28,156 nt of DNA from Neelides folsomi (GCA_034687125.1 JAQGBZ010000596.1:1-28156); one strand, 5' to 3'. Counted from the stretch's first letter, positions 14,558 through 26,709 are shown. The notes: generated by a model not told the origin, from the letters alone. Translations and numbers: made by a program.

Positions 14558-16690
14558 TTTTTATCATTATGAAAAATTGTAATATGCAATAATATCCTCA
14601 AAATATGGGACTTATGTATCGCAAAGGATAAGGCCCAATTTTACATACCTTCATAAAGGATTAAATATCTATTATAGTTATACTACACGAACCACGTCCT
14701 TCGAAGAAACGACATGGGTTAAAAATACAAGATAAGAAAATGAAGTTAAAAATAATTGTAAATAACCTAAATATAATATTTGAACCACAATATTATACAA
14801 AATTCTATATTTTGTAATAATAATTCCATAGAAGGTCGAATATTTCCATATTGGTGTATGGTAATAGCTTCAGTATTGCGTTGCATTCTTCATACAATTT
14901 AGATTTATAAGGTTCCAAAACGGGTAGTTAAATGTAAAAAGGTATTTATTGGATTCGGATCGGACTAAAATAAAAAGGTTTTCTCTATCGCTGTTGACCA
15001 TTTTTCCGGTTGGGGGATGTGAACATGATCTTCCTCTTTGGTAATAGCGACCCGAGCGGAATCACTTCCTCCTCAAGAGACAAAAGGAAGGAGCTCCATG
15101 GCGACCGGGCCCTATGAATTTTCCTTCCCCTCGCACTCGCTTCCGCCCTCGCCCTCAAACCTACTCCCAGTGATTAAGATTAATTACACGCCCATTAGAA
15201 CATTTACTCATATTCCCATTCATTCCACCACTATTACCCTACAAACCATTTAGAAATGATCTACAATTACACAATGATGAATTTTTGAACAAAACCGCTA
15301 ATAATTCAAAGCCATTCTTTCCCTCGCATTTTAAAATTAATTTAATAAAACTCGGATTTATGCTCTAAAAATATTCTGCATATCTCATAAAAAGTTTAAA
15401 AATCATTTTATCAACTAAAAATCATCAATCATTAATTCCCCGTTTAGGAAATTTCAATATTAATAGTAAAAACGCATAGATTACAAGTTTTAAAATGTAG
15501 GACAAATTCTAAAATAAAAAAGCTCAACGAGGATTTTATAAAAAAAATGACACGAGGAGGTTAATACTTTTATGACCTCAATTGAGGGAGTTAAGAGCTG
15601 GGAATAAAAAGGAGTTTGCCATTTGAGTTCCCCGCAATTGCGGTGTGTGAGGAGAATGTTGGATATGTATTTATAAATTTGGAAGGTTGATGGGCGGGAA
15701 TAAATCATTGGGCACGGAGGAGACAACCTTTGGCGACAATCCGAAACCAATTTCCCCCTTAAGCCTTTTAGCCAAAGAACATCTGGTCTCCTTATCTCCC
15801 ACTTTCTCCCCTCCCCTCCCCATTGATCTCGACCAAAGACGAGTTCAAATACCAATACCAAACGACCAAGACAAATACAATGAGGGCTTTAAATTGAAAA
15901 TGTTTCGCTTCGTAAACAGAAGGAAATTCCTAAGGGATGCCCATCATATTTCCCTGTTTAATTTACAATTTTCCGTTCTTTTCCTTTGTGTAATATTTGC
16001 TTTAAAAAAGGCCGTTGTATATTTTAAATTTTAAAATATTATCGAAATAGTCTTCCAGACTTACCTATCTGTAAAATATATTGTTTATATTTACATATTA
16101 AAACTTGTTAATTATTTTTTGTTTGGTGATTTCATATTTTGAACCAAATAGCCATTGAATGATTTATTAAAATGTTAATTTGTAATAAATGTTTGAATAT
16201 TATTTTATAGTTTGCACTGATATAAAAGGTAAATTAAATTGAGTATTTATTTGAATTGGCGGGGTTGTTTGAATGGGTTAAATAACGATTCTCTTTACCA
16301 GATTGGATCTTCTGCATGAGCAGGGCTCTGAAAATTCGGAATGGGCCAGGAATGGGGGAAATGGGGAGGGCGTGGGCTGAGCGGGTGAAAGTTAAAAAAT
16401 TTAATCTTGGGTTGGAAGTGGTGAGGGAAAGCGGAACGTCGGTCCCTGGTCCTATAACTTCTCATCATCATTGTGATTGTGCCATGATCATAACGATAAC
16501 CGTAGGAAGGAACGAGGGCGGGTAATTGACGCGGTTACAAACGACTACCCTCTGTTTCACTTCTCCAAACATAATTCACCATTAATGGCCAGAGAGGATT
16601 TTTAAATCCCTTTAACAAAAAACCCAACTTCATCGTCAAACAGGGAAAATCAAACTTTTCAAACTTTCCCTCTTCTTTTTATTGGATGGC

Positions 16691-16754
16691 TATAAAAGGC
16701 TATACAAGATTTTCATCGCGACCTTTATAGCCTGTCTTTATACATGAGAGCGGT
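16691..16754 (+). promoter_or_regulatory. Orphan TATA promoter with tiny first exon
   Basis: GGCTATAAAAGGC (TATA at 16691-16698) is an excellent core promoter motif. A start site 30 bases on would fall near 16720. ATG AGA GCG (16744-16752) follows directly and abuts a consensus donor, GCG|GTAAGT. TATA box, short leader, three codons and donor together resemble insect secreted-protein genes (cuticle proteins, for example) whose first exon encodes only the first few residues. I could not find the matching downstream exon. Confidence 0.35.
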
Positions 16755-19343
16755 AAGTTTGAACGAGGTTTGATATGAAAGTGAAAGAAGTTGGGATGAT
16801 GTGAAACGTTAATCCACTTCACACATGTCACACGCGTCAGTGCGAGGATCTCTCCATCACATTCCGCCTTCATTCCTCCGGAACTCCTCAACTCGTCCAC
16901 AAACTCTTTCTCTTCATTCGGGAATTAACCCTTTGATAATATTAAATTCAAATTCCATTACTAAATTAAACTTCCCCGCGTTCTTCCAAACTTTTCCCAA
17001 CTTTGGCATTTTAATTGAAATTTGCTATTATTTACAAATTACCAATTATCAAAGTTAGAACTCAAAATTGAGATTGCTCCCATTTATTCTTTCCTTTATA
17101 CGAGTTCAATACCATATATCACTGCATTACGTTCATACTGTCTTTACAATATATTGGTATAATACAAAGAGGAGAACTCCTAGTTAAAAGGAGTAACAAT
17201 ATAAAATAAAGTACTTTATATGAGTATGACAAGAGTCTAGACAGAATTGTGTAATATTCATTAAATAGTCTTTTTGGTGCAATGTCTTCCTCGAGTCCTC
17301 TCAAATAAAGGAGTATTGGAGTATTTAGCGGGAACTGTGAATAGCCTTGTTTAAATTGAGAGTGGTAAAGTTTGGAATTTTGGGGGAAAGGGCCATTGGA
17401 GCTAATTGAGATTCGGCCCGTGGGTTGGTCATGATTCTATCTCTTATTTCCACCCAGCTTCCCCATCTTCGTCTTTTACATACAAATGAACGGAGTTTCA
17501 TTCTTCTCGGGAAAAGAGGGGTTTGGCTCCACGTGGGGATCCGATTCCGGTTGTAATTGTGAAGATGATCCGTGGAGGTGGTGGGGTGGAACTCCCACGG
17601 TAGATCAATCTCAGCTCCCCCATTGACACCTCCTAATTGAAAGAGCCACTCTCAGCCCCTATCCCCACTCACCACTCACCTCCGCTTGAGTTACTTAATA
17701 CGCTCAAAGAGTCCCAAGGCCTCTTATGTTCTACTTAAAACTAAATGATACACATGTTGGATGGGAGAAGATCACTTTCACTCCAATACTTCCCCTTTGT
17801 CAAATCTTTACGACACAAAAAATCCATCCAGGCTCAAATCTTCCACAAAATCCTATACCTTTCAAAACACTCCGTTTTTTACACAAATTACCAAATGGTC
17901 CTTGTTTAACTTTTAACCCTTTACTATAGGATCTTACATATATTGGTTTTTTGACAATCACTTGAATCTTACTCGTTTAACTGTAATAGTAAATTTAACT
18001 ATTGTATTTATGTTGTGTAATCAAAATTTGAATGTTTTGATAAAGAAGGAATTTTGTCTTTTTGGGGTTTTGAACCATTTTGAATGAGTGACGAGATGTA
18101 ATGAGGCAAGGGCTGGTGGTCCGCGATTATTTGAAATCTAAAAAACTCTGCCCGTCGCAATTCCCCCGCTCTCCCTTGTGAATAAATTTCATGGGTTTTG
18201 TTGGAGTTTTATTGATTCTCCAATTGAGATCGCGATCATCCCCATTACACGTCCGGAGAAGCTGAAGACAAGACGAGCAACAGCAGAAACGGGGGACTGT
18301 TGAGTGAACCCTCCACTTTGTAATCTGTCAAAGTTCTCTTTTTGGGAGGAATTAATGGACCACAACTCCATTCCTCTTCCCATTACCCCATTCAAGAGAG
18401 AATCGCTAAAAATATGAATTTTTATTATCCCTCGTCTTCCTCAGACTTCCTCCAACCCATCTCCATAATATTTGCATATAAATTTACAAAGTGGGGGATC
18501 AGAAGCTCCGTGGAGAAAAATCATCAGTTTCATCCGATTTCCCATCCTCTTAACATCAACTTAACTCACAACGTGCAATATGTATTTATGTATTCACCAT
18601 ATAATAAAAAAATCTTAAAGTTAGAATGTAAAGAATAAAATCTGACCATGTTTTGGCATTAAATGTTAAGATTATCAACTGCAGTGGATTTAGTTATATA
18701 AAAATTTATTTATTCTTATTTCCTGAAAAGTTTATTGCGTTTATCTACATTCATTTTTTTTATCAACAATTGGATCACAAAATTGCATTGGATTAAAATT
18801 TGATTTATGGAGTAAATAATATAATTTATAAAAATAATAGAAAATCTTAAATAATAGATAAATATTATGGAGGAGTAAAACACTGCATCTTTGAACGTTT
18901 TTGGAATTTGAATTTTTAAAGATTAAAGTGATTTTTTAAAAATCGTATTTTTATACACATTCTGTAAAGTTATTTACGGTAAGTTATTTCTATTTGAGGC
19001 TAAATGTGAAATTGAGAGTGATTTTCTTTTAAAGGCATTGGATTGAAATTCAAGCCATGGGCAAAAGAGATTAAAGTAAAAGAGAATTTTAATGGTAAAT
19101 CAAAATAAATTGAGCCTTCGCCATTTCAATTCCTTCCCATGTAAATTGGGGAATTTTGGGGATGAGACTGAATGTCAATAAGGATGCCAATTCAAGTGCA
19201 ACCAAAATCAATTCTTTTTCTATCTCAATCTCAAAAATGTCACGTTCTTGGTCCAACACGCCAATTTTTGTTTTTTTCATCTTTCTTTCAATTTTGCATA
19301 CAAAATTTGAATTTCAAATCATTCAAAAATTCACAATCCTACC

Positions 19344-19379
19344 AAAATTCAAAATTCATTCAAAATTCAAAATTCATTC
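19344..19379. repeat. Two perfect copies of an 18-bp unit
   Basis: AAAATTCAAAATTCATTC is repeated exactly twice in tandem, within a longer run of AATTCAAA-like words (about 19310-19400). A local tandem expansion that produces spurious Lys/Phe/Ile-rich open frames. Confidence 0.75.
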
Positions 19380-19818
19380 CAAAATCTTAAATAATAAATA
19401 TTCAAAATATAATCTTTAACGAGAAAAATTAATCTCCATAAAAAATTATAATATTAAGAATTCTCCTGTATGTAAAATGAATGAATTGTATTTTTATAAC
19501 ATTTCCCACCAACTCAATTTTATACCAAGATCATAAATTATTGTCAAGATTGTGCAAAATATCTTGAAGCTTATAAATTAAGCGGAGAAAACTCTGTATG
19601 TAAATATATTGGATAAATAAAAGAAACAAAGCCGAGTGTATTTGGGTATTTGTGAAGTAGGGAATTCCAATGGGGTGGAATGACGAGATTCGAAAGAGGA
19701 AACAAAAGTTTTCTCCTTTCCGAGGAATCATAAAAATAAAGTGAGTTTTCTCTTGGAAGAGAGAAAAGTTCAAAATAACAACTTGGACGAGGACATAATC
19801 AGAAAGCAATTGGGAGAC

Positions 19819-19832
19819 TCACACACACACAC
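19819..19832. repeat. CA microsatellite
   Basis: A run of about seven CA dinucleotides between non-repetitive flanks. A simple-sequence repeat with no other visible role. Confidence 0.8.
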
Positions 19833-21969
19833 TCACTCCCAAGAACACCAAACTTTACACTCATGGAATCCCAATGGACCAAAGAAAAATCTCCAAGTGG
19901 AGCTCAAAGTCCGCTAAACTATTTTTTAATTATTTTCTCCAAAATACTTCCAACTATTTACTCCACTTGTTCAAACAATAAACTCCTTTAATCTCATTTT
20001 AAATGCACTTTCCCGCTCTTTCAACTAAAAAACTTTTTAGAATCATAAAATGCGTTTTAAATACACAAAATATATTTCCTCCTTACTTATTTCAAGTTAA
20101 ACTAGGTTAGTTTTTTACTCTTGAGAAATTGCTTTGAATGCTATTATTCGTCTGAGCCTTTTACAGTTTTCGCACTGTTTACCAAAATAAGCATAGACAT
20201 CATATTAGTACAAATACATATTTGTAGAATGGGAATATTTTTTATAGCTGTAAAAAAGCTGAAATGTAAAAGTTAATTTTACTGTCACGATTCTCATAAT
20301 GATCATTAGAAGATTTTGAGTTTTGTAAAGGTTCTCTTTTGATGTCAAACGAAGAGGAAATTGGCTACATTGAATTTGGTGAGATGAACCAAGTTCCTTT
20401 TGAGAACAATGCCAAGTTGAAGTTTGCCTTTGACAGCTTTTCTCTTCTCTGCTTCCTCACGTGGATAATAAGAGGAAAACCCAACATTTCCGAGTTCCGA
20501 CAAACCCATCCCGAGACACCCGTAAAAACAGTCTTTACACTTTTAATCGAATACGTCCAAATTTTAACTTAAAATTGTTTAAACGTCTGTTTCTTGTTTT
20601 AATCTTACACTTTTGTGTAACATCAATATCAGTAATAGCACTAATAACTTGTAATGATTAAATGAATCTTTAATTGATTGAATTTATTCTAAACAGTTTA
20701 TGACTATTTTATTATAATTTTCATAATTCAAATAAATGGTAAAAAACATACCATTCTTTTCGTATTCAATAAGATAATTTTTATATAAAATATTTTTTAA
20801 AAATGCCTTTGGTGACTTTCAAGATGAGCCTTAAAGGTATGAAAAATCTTGTGATCTCTCCAAGTTCCTACTTATTACTTTTATCTCAATGTTTTCCTTT
20901 TGGGTTCATAACTCTTTGGGTTCTTTTACTTCTATCCCAAGTTTTTGAGTTTTCTTTTCCCTTGTGTCGTAGGGTGGACGTGGAGTGGTCGCGAAGGTTT
21001 ATTCAGATTTTTCACAATTTGCATCTTAATTGCCACACTTACAACCTTTATGTTCCCCACACTCCGCCGACCGCCCATTTGAGTTCTTTGTGCACTTCGA
21101 TAATGTCACACACACGGCACCCAAACAAACACACCATCTTCATACTTATAAACAACATCCAACCTCGTTTCATATTATTTTATATTCATTGTGTTTTTCT
21201 TTATATTGAATAATAGAGAGTATGTAAAACTACTATATCTGTATATATAAATTCCGTCTTTATATTACATTCATATTTACATACAAAGTTTACTTATTCT
21301 CTTATGCTTACGTGCTCTTTATATCGTTTCTATTCTCTTTATTCTCCTTCAACCTACCACAAGTATTATTATTATTATTCTCCATATAACCCGTGATGAA
21401 GTGGAGGAAAAGAAAAGTTTGGTCATAAACAACTTCCTCACAACCAAAGTGTTATCATTCTTTCTCTTATCTTTCCCTTCATTTATTCCATGTAAAGAGC
21501 AAGAAGAGCTGAATTGATCCACAACAATTTTCATCTCAAGCTTTCACTTCATCTACATAAACGGATGGAAATATTTGAATATTTATGAAACAATTTACAA
21601 TTAGATCATTGTACTTATGAATCATATAGTGGAAATATTTGACGTATTAGAGTATTAGTTAATAAACATTTTAGAGTTGTATTTGTGATAATTTGTTTAC
21701 TATTTAACCTACTTTTAATATAACCCAATTATTCAATATTCAATATTTACATTAGTTATGATTTTAAGTGTTTATGTTAAATGTTATTGAATTTCAATTT
21801 AGTTATTTGATTTAGAGAATGTTCTTGAAATAATGAATAACTAATCAGGATTTAATATAGGATTAAATTATGATTTTAAAATCAGAGAAATTGAAGAATA
21901 GCGAAACAGTTATTAAATAAGAAACAAAAATATTATTAAACAAAAAATTGAATTTTATATCTGGTGAAA

Positions 21970-23396
21970 ATGAAGTTGATTTTATTCATCGTTCTTCTTT
22001 GTTTTCTTAAAACATTTTGCATATCTTCCCCAGTGGAAAATCCAACCCGGAATCAAGTCTTTGTTTTTCTCCCCAACGTCTCCTTCACATCCAATTTCTA
22101 TCCAATTCTTCCTCAAAGTTTCTTCACTCCCCTTCCAGCTTCAACTTCGGTGTTTTTGAGAACTTCTTCACAGGTTTATCAGGGACAATTGTCAATTCCA
22201 CATTCGGTTCCTTTTGCTGTTGCTATATTCGTTTTGCAGCCAAATGTAAGCCAACCATACAATTAAAACATTATTGTTAGTTGAACACTATTCCCTTAAC
22301 TATAATAATTTTACTATAATTTTTTAAATACATTTAATTATTATTATTATTATTAACGGCTTTAGGGTCGTCTTTCATTTTTATGTGGCGGATCAATTTT
22401 AAGCAATTTGCACATTTTAACTGCTGGTCATTGCGTCGCAGCTCTCAATCCAATTAATCAATATTATGTCTTTCTTGGTGCACATGACTTTCATTCGCGG
22501 GAAGAACATTCAAGACAAGTTGTACCGTTCCAACCCGCCAATGCAGTTGCTCATCCGTATATTTAATCGCTGTTACTTTACTGAATTAGATAATTTTTGC
22601 AAGTTAAATTATATAATATAATTTCAATCTAATTATTATTGTTTTTGAAGTGAATATTTGGGATCATCATTGTTGATAAATGACGTTGGAATTATTCGTT
22701 TGGATCGTTCGATGATTTTTTCTCCTTATGTCACTTCGGTGTGTTTGGATTCTCCTCTTCCTTGGGGCACAGTCGTTGGTTGGGGAATTGTTGGATGTGG
22801 GGGAGAATCAGCACATGTACTTTTACAAGCTACTGGAATTGTTTTGGCCAATGTTGAATGCGAAAAGAGATGGATGGAACTTGGACGCCATCATTGGTTT
22901 CATCCCACCCAATTGTGTGTTCAAATGATTAATCAAGCACCAAATAGCGGAGATTCAGGTCAATATTTATAAATTTATTAAATTAAATATTAGGATTATT
23001 AATAAATCACTTCATCGAATCTTATAATGATTAATTTTTTAAAAAAAATGATATTTCTATGTTCCATTATAGGTGGACCGCTTTTTGTTACTGTCAACGG
23101 TCGCCATAAACAGGTTAAATTGTAGTCATTTCTTACAATAACGTATGAAATACGTAAGTTATGAAATACTATACTTTAGTTAAATTCGGCATTTCCATAC
23201 TGAATTTAATTAATATTATATATTTTAATGTATGTGAATTATTTTAATAATAATTTAATAGGTTGCGGTTGTAAGTGCTGGATTGATTAATCCTCAAACC
23301 AATTGTCCGATGCCTGAAGTTCCCTCCATTTACACCCGCATTGATCAATTCAGGAGTTTTATTGAGAAGGTCGTTGGAGAAAATGTTTTTTGTTAA
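21970..23396 (+). CDS. Secreted S1 serine protease
   Basis: Extracellular chymotrypsin-fold protease. Five exons: 21970-22245, 22366-22556, 22651-22958, 23073-23113 and 23262-23396. Phases are 0,2,1,0; the product is 316 residues. The start is the ATG at 21970, followed by a signal peptide (MKLILFIVLLCFLKTFC). The triad is intact: LTAGHC (His114), INDVGIIRL (Asp167) and GDSGGP (Ser258), with VVGWG between. Odd points: the likely activation site is SSQ|VYQG, without the usual Arg/Lys, inside a long prosegment of about 60 residues. The S1-pocket stretch before the serine is A-P-N-S instead of D-S-C-Q, so the Asp189 equivalent and Cys191 are missing although the Cys220 equivalent (TNCP) remains. 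It is therefore probably not trypsin-like and may prefer small or hydrophobic residues. It converges with the minus-strand gene ending at 23586. Confidence 0.93.
22338..22355. repeat. ATT microsatellite in protease intron 1
   Basis: A short (ATT)n run just upstream of the exon 2 acceptor of the serine protease. It is part of the intron and shows no other feature. Confidence 0.7.
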
Positions 23397-23585
23397 ATCT
23401 CAATTCCATATTAAAGTCTTATTTTTTATTTGTATTTACATTAATTTGGTATATGAATCAGAAAAAAATTGGAATACGTGTAATAATAAAAAGAGTGATT
23501 TTAATTTTTTCAACTTTTAAATCAATATCAATTGACTTGAACATAAGAAAACTTTTTAATATAAAATACATTATTGTGTAATTCA

Positions 23586-24642
23586 TTAATTTTTAAAAAT
23601 TCCCCTCGATTTTTGTTTTTCCTCCATTCGCACGAGAATCGGGGACTCTGAGAGATTCGTAGTTGTTGAAGTTGCCGACTCCGTCTCACTCTCAGAATTT
23701 CCCGTCGAGAGGTCCGTCGTTGTCGAATAGTAAACTTGAGGTTTAGCGGCGAGGATATTGACCGATGCTTTTTGGCCGATGGTTCCAAGGAATTTCCATA
23801 CGATTATAAACATATAAATGTTGAGTATGAGCAAGAAGATGTTAAGGGCAAGAATTGAATAAGAACCAGCAATGACCGAAGGATTCACCACCAACACGAA
23901 AAACATCACAATTTGAAAAAACATTCCAACTCCCGTCCAAGCAATCCAAGGATAGCACAACGACTTCTTATCCTAAAACAAAAGACAAAATAAATTATTT
24001 GATAATATTAACCATCTTTATTTACTGAATTCTAACAACTTAATTTTTATTATATATGAATAAATTAAATTTTAATACATTATTAGATTATTCATAAATT
24101 AAATTTACTTTTAAGATCCCCACAAGAAGAACGATGGAAAAGAGGAATCCGAATATTTGTATGATGTAAACGGCTATTCAAAAATTTATTTATTTATTAA
24201 TAGTGATTTTAATGGAATAATTATAGTTTTGTTATTATGTGCTTTGCAATTTTACACCCATAATCAAAATGAAATTTACCGACAAGCGTCGCAACGGCTG
24301 ATCCATGTGACATATGAGCTTCATCCTCAATTTCCTCTTCAAACCGATATTCACCAAAGTTCCCAGCAATAGATGTGTAAAGGATTTGGATGTAATATAT
24401 CTATAAAAATCATTAATTATGCATGTGTATCAATGAACGTTGGTATAATACATTGATTGTAAACTATTTAATGGTCGAATGAATAAATTCTAAATAAACA
24501 AAATAATTGATTTATGAAATATTGTAAACAGATTAAAATTTTATTATTGTTTTTAGTTTATTACAAGAATGCAAATATATGCCACAGATTTTGCTCCACC
24601 CTTTAGTGTAAATCCGCAAAGGCGACAAGGATTGTCAAACAT
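23586..24642 (-). CDS. Four-TM membrane protein (DUF4728-like)
   Basis: Four exons in transcript order: 24565-24642, 24280-24400, 24109-24173 and 23586-23972. Phases 0, 1 and 0 match; the product is 216 residues. The N-terminus MFDNPCRLCGFTLKGG has a C-x-x-C just before TM1 (about 15-36). A charged acidic loop (FEEEIEDEAH) precedes TM2 (about 67-86); TM3 is at about 94-116 and TM4 at about 120-145. A hydrophilic Ser/Thr/Glu-rich tail of about 65 residues follows. Cys-rich start plus four helices resembles the insect DUF4728 group, which includes septate-junction proteins of the Pasiflora type; I base this on layout only. The first exon is 26 codons with a GTAATA donor. Its stop lies 189 bases from the convergent protease stop. 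The role may be membrane-domain or junction related, but this is not shown. Confidence 0.78.
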
Positions 24643-25164
24643 TTTTATGCACTTTCAAATTACTCGATTTTATATTTTTCAAAGTTTATGAAAACTTATA
24701 CAAAATAGACTCGATTTAAACAATTTTCATGGTTTTTGATATTTTTTAAACATTAATTGTTTGATATGTGATTTGGTCAATAAAGAATTAAAATGAAAAT
24801 GCTTTTAATTTCATGATGCGATTAGGATTTTGGAATAACTTTAACAATTTTTACAGATTAAAACATCACATTTTATTATATTACATACCAGATTTCTTGG
24901 TGCCGATCTTAAATCACAAAACAGTCAAACTTACCATTTGGCGTCTATCACAATCGTTTGTCAAATAATTTAAGAATCATTTTTAATTGTTGTAAACATT
25001 ACAAATTGATTATCTTTTATCATCGAGTATCACTGTGCATTGTTTATAGTTATAAATATTAAGTTAGCAATATTAAAGATTCACAAATGGTAGGATGTGT
25101 TTATACATCCCAACGATCATTTGTTTAAGGAAGTTAATGTCCAAGTCTGAATATCAATGTTTCT
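24643..25164. other. Intergenic, AT-rich
   Basis: No open frame or RNA gene is recognised. The stretch should contain the promoter of the four-TM gene to its left and the 3' UTR of the gene to its right. Confidence 0.5.
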
Positions 25165-25242
25165 TTAATGTCCAAAACGCCAGAGTGATCTTTCCTTCTT
25201 CATTTTCTTTTCATCGGGCTCAACTCCCTCTCTATTTTGATG
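25165..25242 (-). other. Possible alternative 3' coding exon
   Basis: On the minus strand an acceptor-like GATTTTAG is followed by 25 codons and a stop, starting HQNREGVEPDEKKMKK and ending RFGH. The composition is clearly less AT-rich than its surroundings and matches the charged tail of the gene at 25551-26709. No consensus donor in the right phase is obvious upstream, so this may be an alternative final exon or only part of the 3' UTR. Confidence 0.25.
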
Positions 25243-25439
25243 CTAAAATCAAATTATTGTTAAATTAATGAGTAATAAATTAAATTAACAAGAAAAATCA
25301 CTAGAAAACATAGCCGCTAAATAATTTTTTTTAAAAAGTTAATTAAATGGTTAAAATCAGCAATAATGAATAGGTAGCTTCCTTCGTTTCCATCCTTCAA
25401 TACCTACCATAAAAATGGGAGTCTAAACTCTAAATATTA

Positions 25440-25550
25440 TTAACTTATTTCACTGATTGAAGCAATGCTTTCCGACATTCGAAGTTCCATCGCTTTGTTC
25501 TTCTTGTAAGTGACAACTGGAGATGGAAGTCTCTTCATCTTCTTCCTACG
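25440..25550 (-). other. Coding-like 36-codon extension after TAG
   Basis: Directly after the TAG (25551-25553) of the Lys/Glu-rich-tail gene, the same frame continues RRKKMKRLPSPVVTYKK through an AMELRMSESIASISEIS end to TAA (25440-25442). GC content and amino-acid use resemble the upstream coding region rather than the AT-rich DNA beyond. The +1 frame is also open here, so this is not proof of translation. Confidence 0.35.
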
Positions 25551-26709
25551 CTACTCCTTCCGCTGTGGAACTGTCAAAACCATTTCAGACTCCGTTGGTG
25601 GCAATTTCAGAATTTCAGAATCGGTTGGTTCAAGTTCGGGTTCTTCCTCTGTTGGACTTCCCGGTTCCTTCTCGTTGACCTTTTTGTATTTGTCCTTTTG
25701 CTTCTTTCTCACCTTTTCTTCCTTCTTCCTCTCTTTTTCAATCTTCTTCTCTTCCTGAATCTCCTCATACTCATCCTCGTACACCTCGAGTTTCTCCAGA
25801 GCCTTTTCTTCTTTGCTTCCATGCTCGACCTTCTTATCAATCAAATGAGTATTGTCGGAATTCTTCAATGTCGTGATTCCCTTTTTAGCTAAGTAAATTC
25901 GAGCTTTGATTCCGCAATAGTAGAAGAAGAGCGAAAGAAGAAGGATGATAATGTTAATGCCAATGACAGGAGCCACATGGTAATGAAGATCTTTCTCAAC
26001 AACGTCGTATGTCTTTTTGAAAGCATCGCTGTTTCCTTCCCCGCCAGTCTTCGTCCTCGACATGTGAAGGGTAAGGAATTCAGTTTCACCAATGAGGATA
26101 AGCACAAGAGCAAAGCCAAGAACGCAAATGAGAACTTTGCAGCAAACACGCCAAATATCCACAAGCGGCCATTTGGTTTTCAACTTTTTTACCTAAAAAT
26201 TCATGCATTTAGACATTATTACAATTTATGCAGGTATTTAAATCGTATTTTAATTTTAATTTAATTTACAAAAGTATGGAAAATTCATCAATTAAATTTC
26301 ATAGTTTAATTTTAATTTCAAATTACGGCATAGAAAATGAGCGTGATGCAAATGAAAATTTCTGCCACGCTGGCCAGCCCCGCCACGATCCCACCAACAA
26401 TGAGGAAAATTTGGACTCTTTTAAAATATTCCTTTTCGTCATCGCTCATGATCTCATTGTTGATCCCAAGGGTTGTGCTAAGACTTTCTTCGTGAATCAA
26501 CACAAGTGAACAGATCAGAAGGAGCAATCCAACTCCCTGCAATCATACACAAAAAGCATTTCATACGAGAATAAAATTGAGAATATTGAGCTTGAAATTA
26601 GCAAAGTTTGAGTAGAATTAAAATAGGCTTAAAGTGTCTTAATTAACGGGTTTAAAGATAAACTTACAATTGCCATGAAGTGGAATACTCGATCTGCATC
26701 GAAGTACAT
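25551..26709 (-). CDS. Four-TM protein with Lys/Glu-rich tail
   Basis: Three exons in transcript order: 26668-26709 (14 codons, GTAAGT donor), 26327-26536 and 25551-26192. Both introns are phase 0; the product is 297 residues. Four hydrophobic segments lie at about 15-30, 50-83, 102-125 and 157-179. A tail of about 115 residues follows. Within it, residues about 211-259 are almost entirely Glu, Lys and Arg, which suggests a charged single helix or coiled coil on the cytosolic side, and the tail then becomes acidic and Pro-rich. I do not recognise the family; the layout is that of a tetraspan membrane protein. The start ATG sits in a very short first exon with no better upstream ATG noted. After the TAG stop the same frame stays open for 36 more protein-like codons (to 25440), so the C-terminus may be extended in some products. 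Confidence 0.72.

Larger units (their letters stand above)
14558..21969. other. 7.4-kb gene-poor region with GC-rich islands
   Basis: No convincing protein gene is visible. Moderately GC-rich stretches (roughly 15.0-15.25, 15.55-15.9, 16.3-17.0, 17.35-17.7, 18.05-18.6, 19.6-19.9, 20.3-20.55 and 20.8-21.15 kb) with long pyrimidine- or purine-biased runs alternate with DNA as AT-rich as the rest of the window. Open frames here lack family motifs and often have equally long frames on the opposite strand, as expected for GC-richer non-coding DNA. Candidates are cis-regulatory modules, a long intron of a gene outside the window, or an unannotated long non-coding transcript. A promoter-like element is listed separately at 16691-16754. 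Confidence 0.5.

Noticed and set aside
15490..16034. Overlapping open frames on both strands (15490-15861 minus, 15687-16034 plus)
   Set aside because: No motif or splice support. Opposing long frames are expected in the GC-richer skewed islands.
20339..20572. Plus-strand frame beginning with an acidic MSNEEEIG-type start
   Set aside because: The first 40 codons look somewhat protein-like, but no family, signal peptide, promoter or junction supports it. An orphan peptide remains possible.
20803..21213. Plus-strand hydrophobic frame of 136 codons
   Set aside because: Hydrophobicity follows from T-rich DNA, and the second half is low-complexity His/Thr/Pro; no homology pattern.
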